64,000 nucleotides of DNA from Negativicutes bacterium (GTDB taxonomy: Bacteria; Bacillota_C; Negativicutes; Sporomusales_B; JARLHX01). Shown here piece by piece: positions 63,153 through 64,000 of the stretch. The DNA is taken from the NCBI GenBank assembly GCA_031292035.1, contig JARLHX010000359.1:1-64000 (forward strand), written 5' to 3'. Made by a program: the position numbers and the translations under genes. The notes beneath the pieces are model-generated. The model was not told the origin of the DNA and searched no databases. It worked only from the letters and a program-made list of their open reading frames with translations. Within the stretch, counting starts at the first letter, position 1; each line of letters opens with the position of its first letter.

Positions 63153-64000
63153 TTATTCGCCCCTTTCTTTGACGACCTCGGTACCAATACCGGTGTCGGT
63201 AAATATTTCAAGCAGCAGTGAGTGCAACTGACGGCCGTCGATAATGTGGGTTTTGGCCGCGCCGCCTGCCAGCGCCCGGATGCAGGCTTCCACTTTGGGA
63301 ATCATGCCGCCGTCAACGCTGCCGTCTTTGATCATCTGCTGCGCCTCGGCGAAGGTAAGGCTGGATATGAAGGTACTCTTGTCGCGATAGTCGCGGTAGA
63401 TGCCTTCCACATCGGTCAGCAGCAGCAGTTTTTCGGCCTCCAGCGCTCCGGCAATCTCGCCGGCTACATAGTCGGCGTTGATGTTGTAGCTTTCGCCCTG
63501 GCTGCCCACACCGATAGGAGCGATGACCGGGATGTAGCCCTGGTCGAGCAGGGTCAGGAGGATCTCCGGATTGACCTTGGTGACATCGCCGACAAAGCCG
63601 ATATCCACCTCTTTAACGTTATCGCCTTCATAGACCTTGGCCAGATGTTTGGCGGCCATCAGCAGGCTGGCGTCCTTGCCGTTGAGTCCCACCGCTTTGG
63701 CTCCATATAGGTTTAGCAGACCGACAATTTCGGTGTTGATCTTGCCGACAAGCACCATCTCCGCCGCATCCATGGTTTCGCTGTCAGTCACCCGAAGGCC
63801 GCTGACAAAGGTGGACTGCTTGCCCAGCTGTTTGAGCATGGCGGTAATTTCCGGCCCTCCGCCGTGGACTACCACCGGCCTCAGGCCGATATACTTCATC
63901 AGGATGATGTCCTGAATGACACTGCGTTTTAGGTCGGCATTGATCATGGCGTTGCCGCCGTATTTGATGACCACCATTTTCCCGACAAACTTCTTGATAT
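63153..64000 (-). CDS. argB: Acetylglutamate kinase (cut by window end)
   Basis: At least 282 codons are visible; the reading frame is open to base 64000 (YIKKFVGKMVVIKYGGNAMI at the start of the visible part), so the first few residues lie beyond the window. The nucleotide and substrate loops are VIKYGGNAM and VVVHGGGPEITAMLKQLG; others are KINTEIVGLLN and ITDVEGIYRD-type LLTDVEGIYRDYRDKS. The ATG at 63975-63977 is not the natural start, since related proteins have about 20 more residues before it. Catalyses the second step of arginine synthesis. Confidence 0.95.
   Translation of the reverse strand, partial: IKKFVGKMVVIKYGGNAMINADLKRSVIQDIILMKYIGLRPVVVHGGGPEITAMLKQLGKQSTFVSGLRVTDSETMDAAEMVLVGKINTEIVGLLNLYGAKAVGLNGKDASLLMAAKHLAKVYEGDNVKEVDIGFVGDVTKVNPEILLTLLDQGYIPVIAPIGVGSQGESYNINADYVAGEIAGALEAEKLLLLTDVEGIYRDYRDKSTFISSLTFAEAQQMIKDGSVDGGMIPKVEACIRALAGGAAKTHIIDGRQLHSLLLEIFTDTGIGTEVVKERGE

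Overview
The window looks like a chromosomal segment of an anaerobic Firmicute, most likely a Sporomusaceae-type Negativicute. That placement is inference, drawn from a cdaA-cdaR-glmM-glmS cluster with a glmS ribozyme, a T-box leader, ZTP riboswitches, two-subunit fumarase-type genes, DcuC and a clustered arginine operon. No rRNA, tRNA or CRISPR array was seen.

Layout. 1-2 kb: end of a catabolic operon (a 2-hydroxyacid dehydrogenase running off the window, then a DapA-family aldolase) divergent from a GntR regulator. 2.2-4.8 kb: metA, then an OFA-type transporter behind two tandem ZTP riboswitches. 4.8-12.7 kb: a membrane-anchored hypothetical protein, aroD with a small DUF2292-like gene, an ACS-family transporter, a LacI regulator with a 24-bp palindromic operator, an aldo/keto reductase, a LysR regulator, and aroK behind a T-box that appears Phe-specific. 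12.9-24.7 kb: aldA-like dehydrogenase, M29 aminopeptidase, second aldo/keto reductase, a transporter, two hydroxyacid dehydrogenases, a Zn alcohol dehydrogenase, an RpiR regulator, an Smr protein and a phosphotriesterase-family hydrolase. 24.9-32.6 kb: a sugar-acid or dicarboxylate cluster (DcuC, MmgE/PrpD, GntR, hydroxyacid dehydrogenase, two-subunit fumarate/tartrate dehydratase, enolase-superfamily dehydratase) that appears tied together by near-identical 28-bp operators.

32,978-50,145 is a complete Tn7-like transposon (17,168 bp), with both TGT...ACA ends, 7 putative TnsB sites (3 spaced at the left end, 4 packed at the right), a 5-bp target duplication (ATTAA) and tnsABCDE. It sits just downstream of the glmS stop codon, the classical attTn7 position. 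Its AT-rich cargo is an McrA-like HNH nuclease, a ParB-like protein, a B12-type radical-SAM protein, and an operon of GHKL (Hsp90/MORC-like) ATPase, Rossmann methyltransferase-like protein and DUF5131 three-Cys protein. I recognise no named defence system in this set, so it is the best candidate here for an undescribed system.

50-64 kb is housekeeping on the minus strand: glmS with its ribozyme, glmM, an FAD-dependent oxidoreductase, cdaR, cdaA, a branched-chain aminotransferase, and argB-D-F-G-H, with argB cut by the window end. The Tn7 insertion separates glmS from what was probably its own terminator, now at about 32.9 kb.
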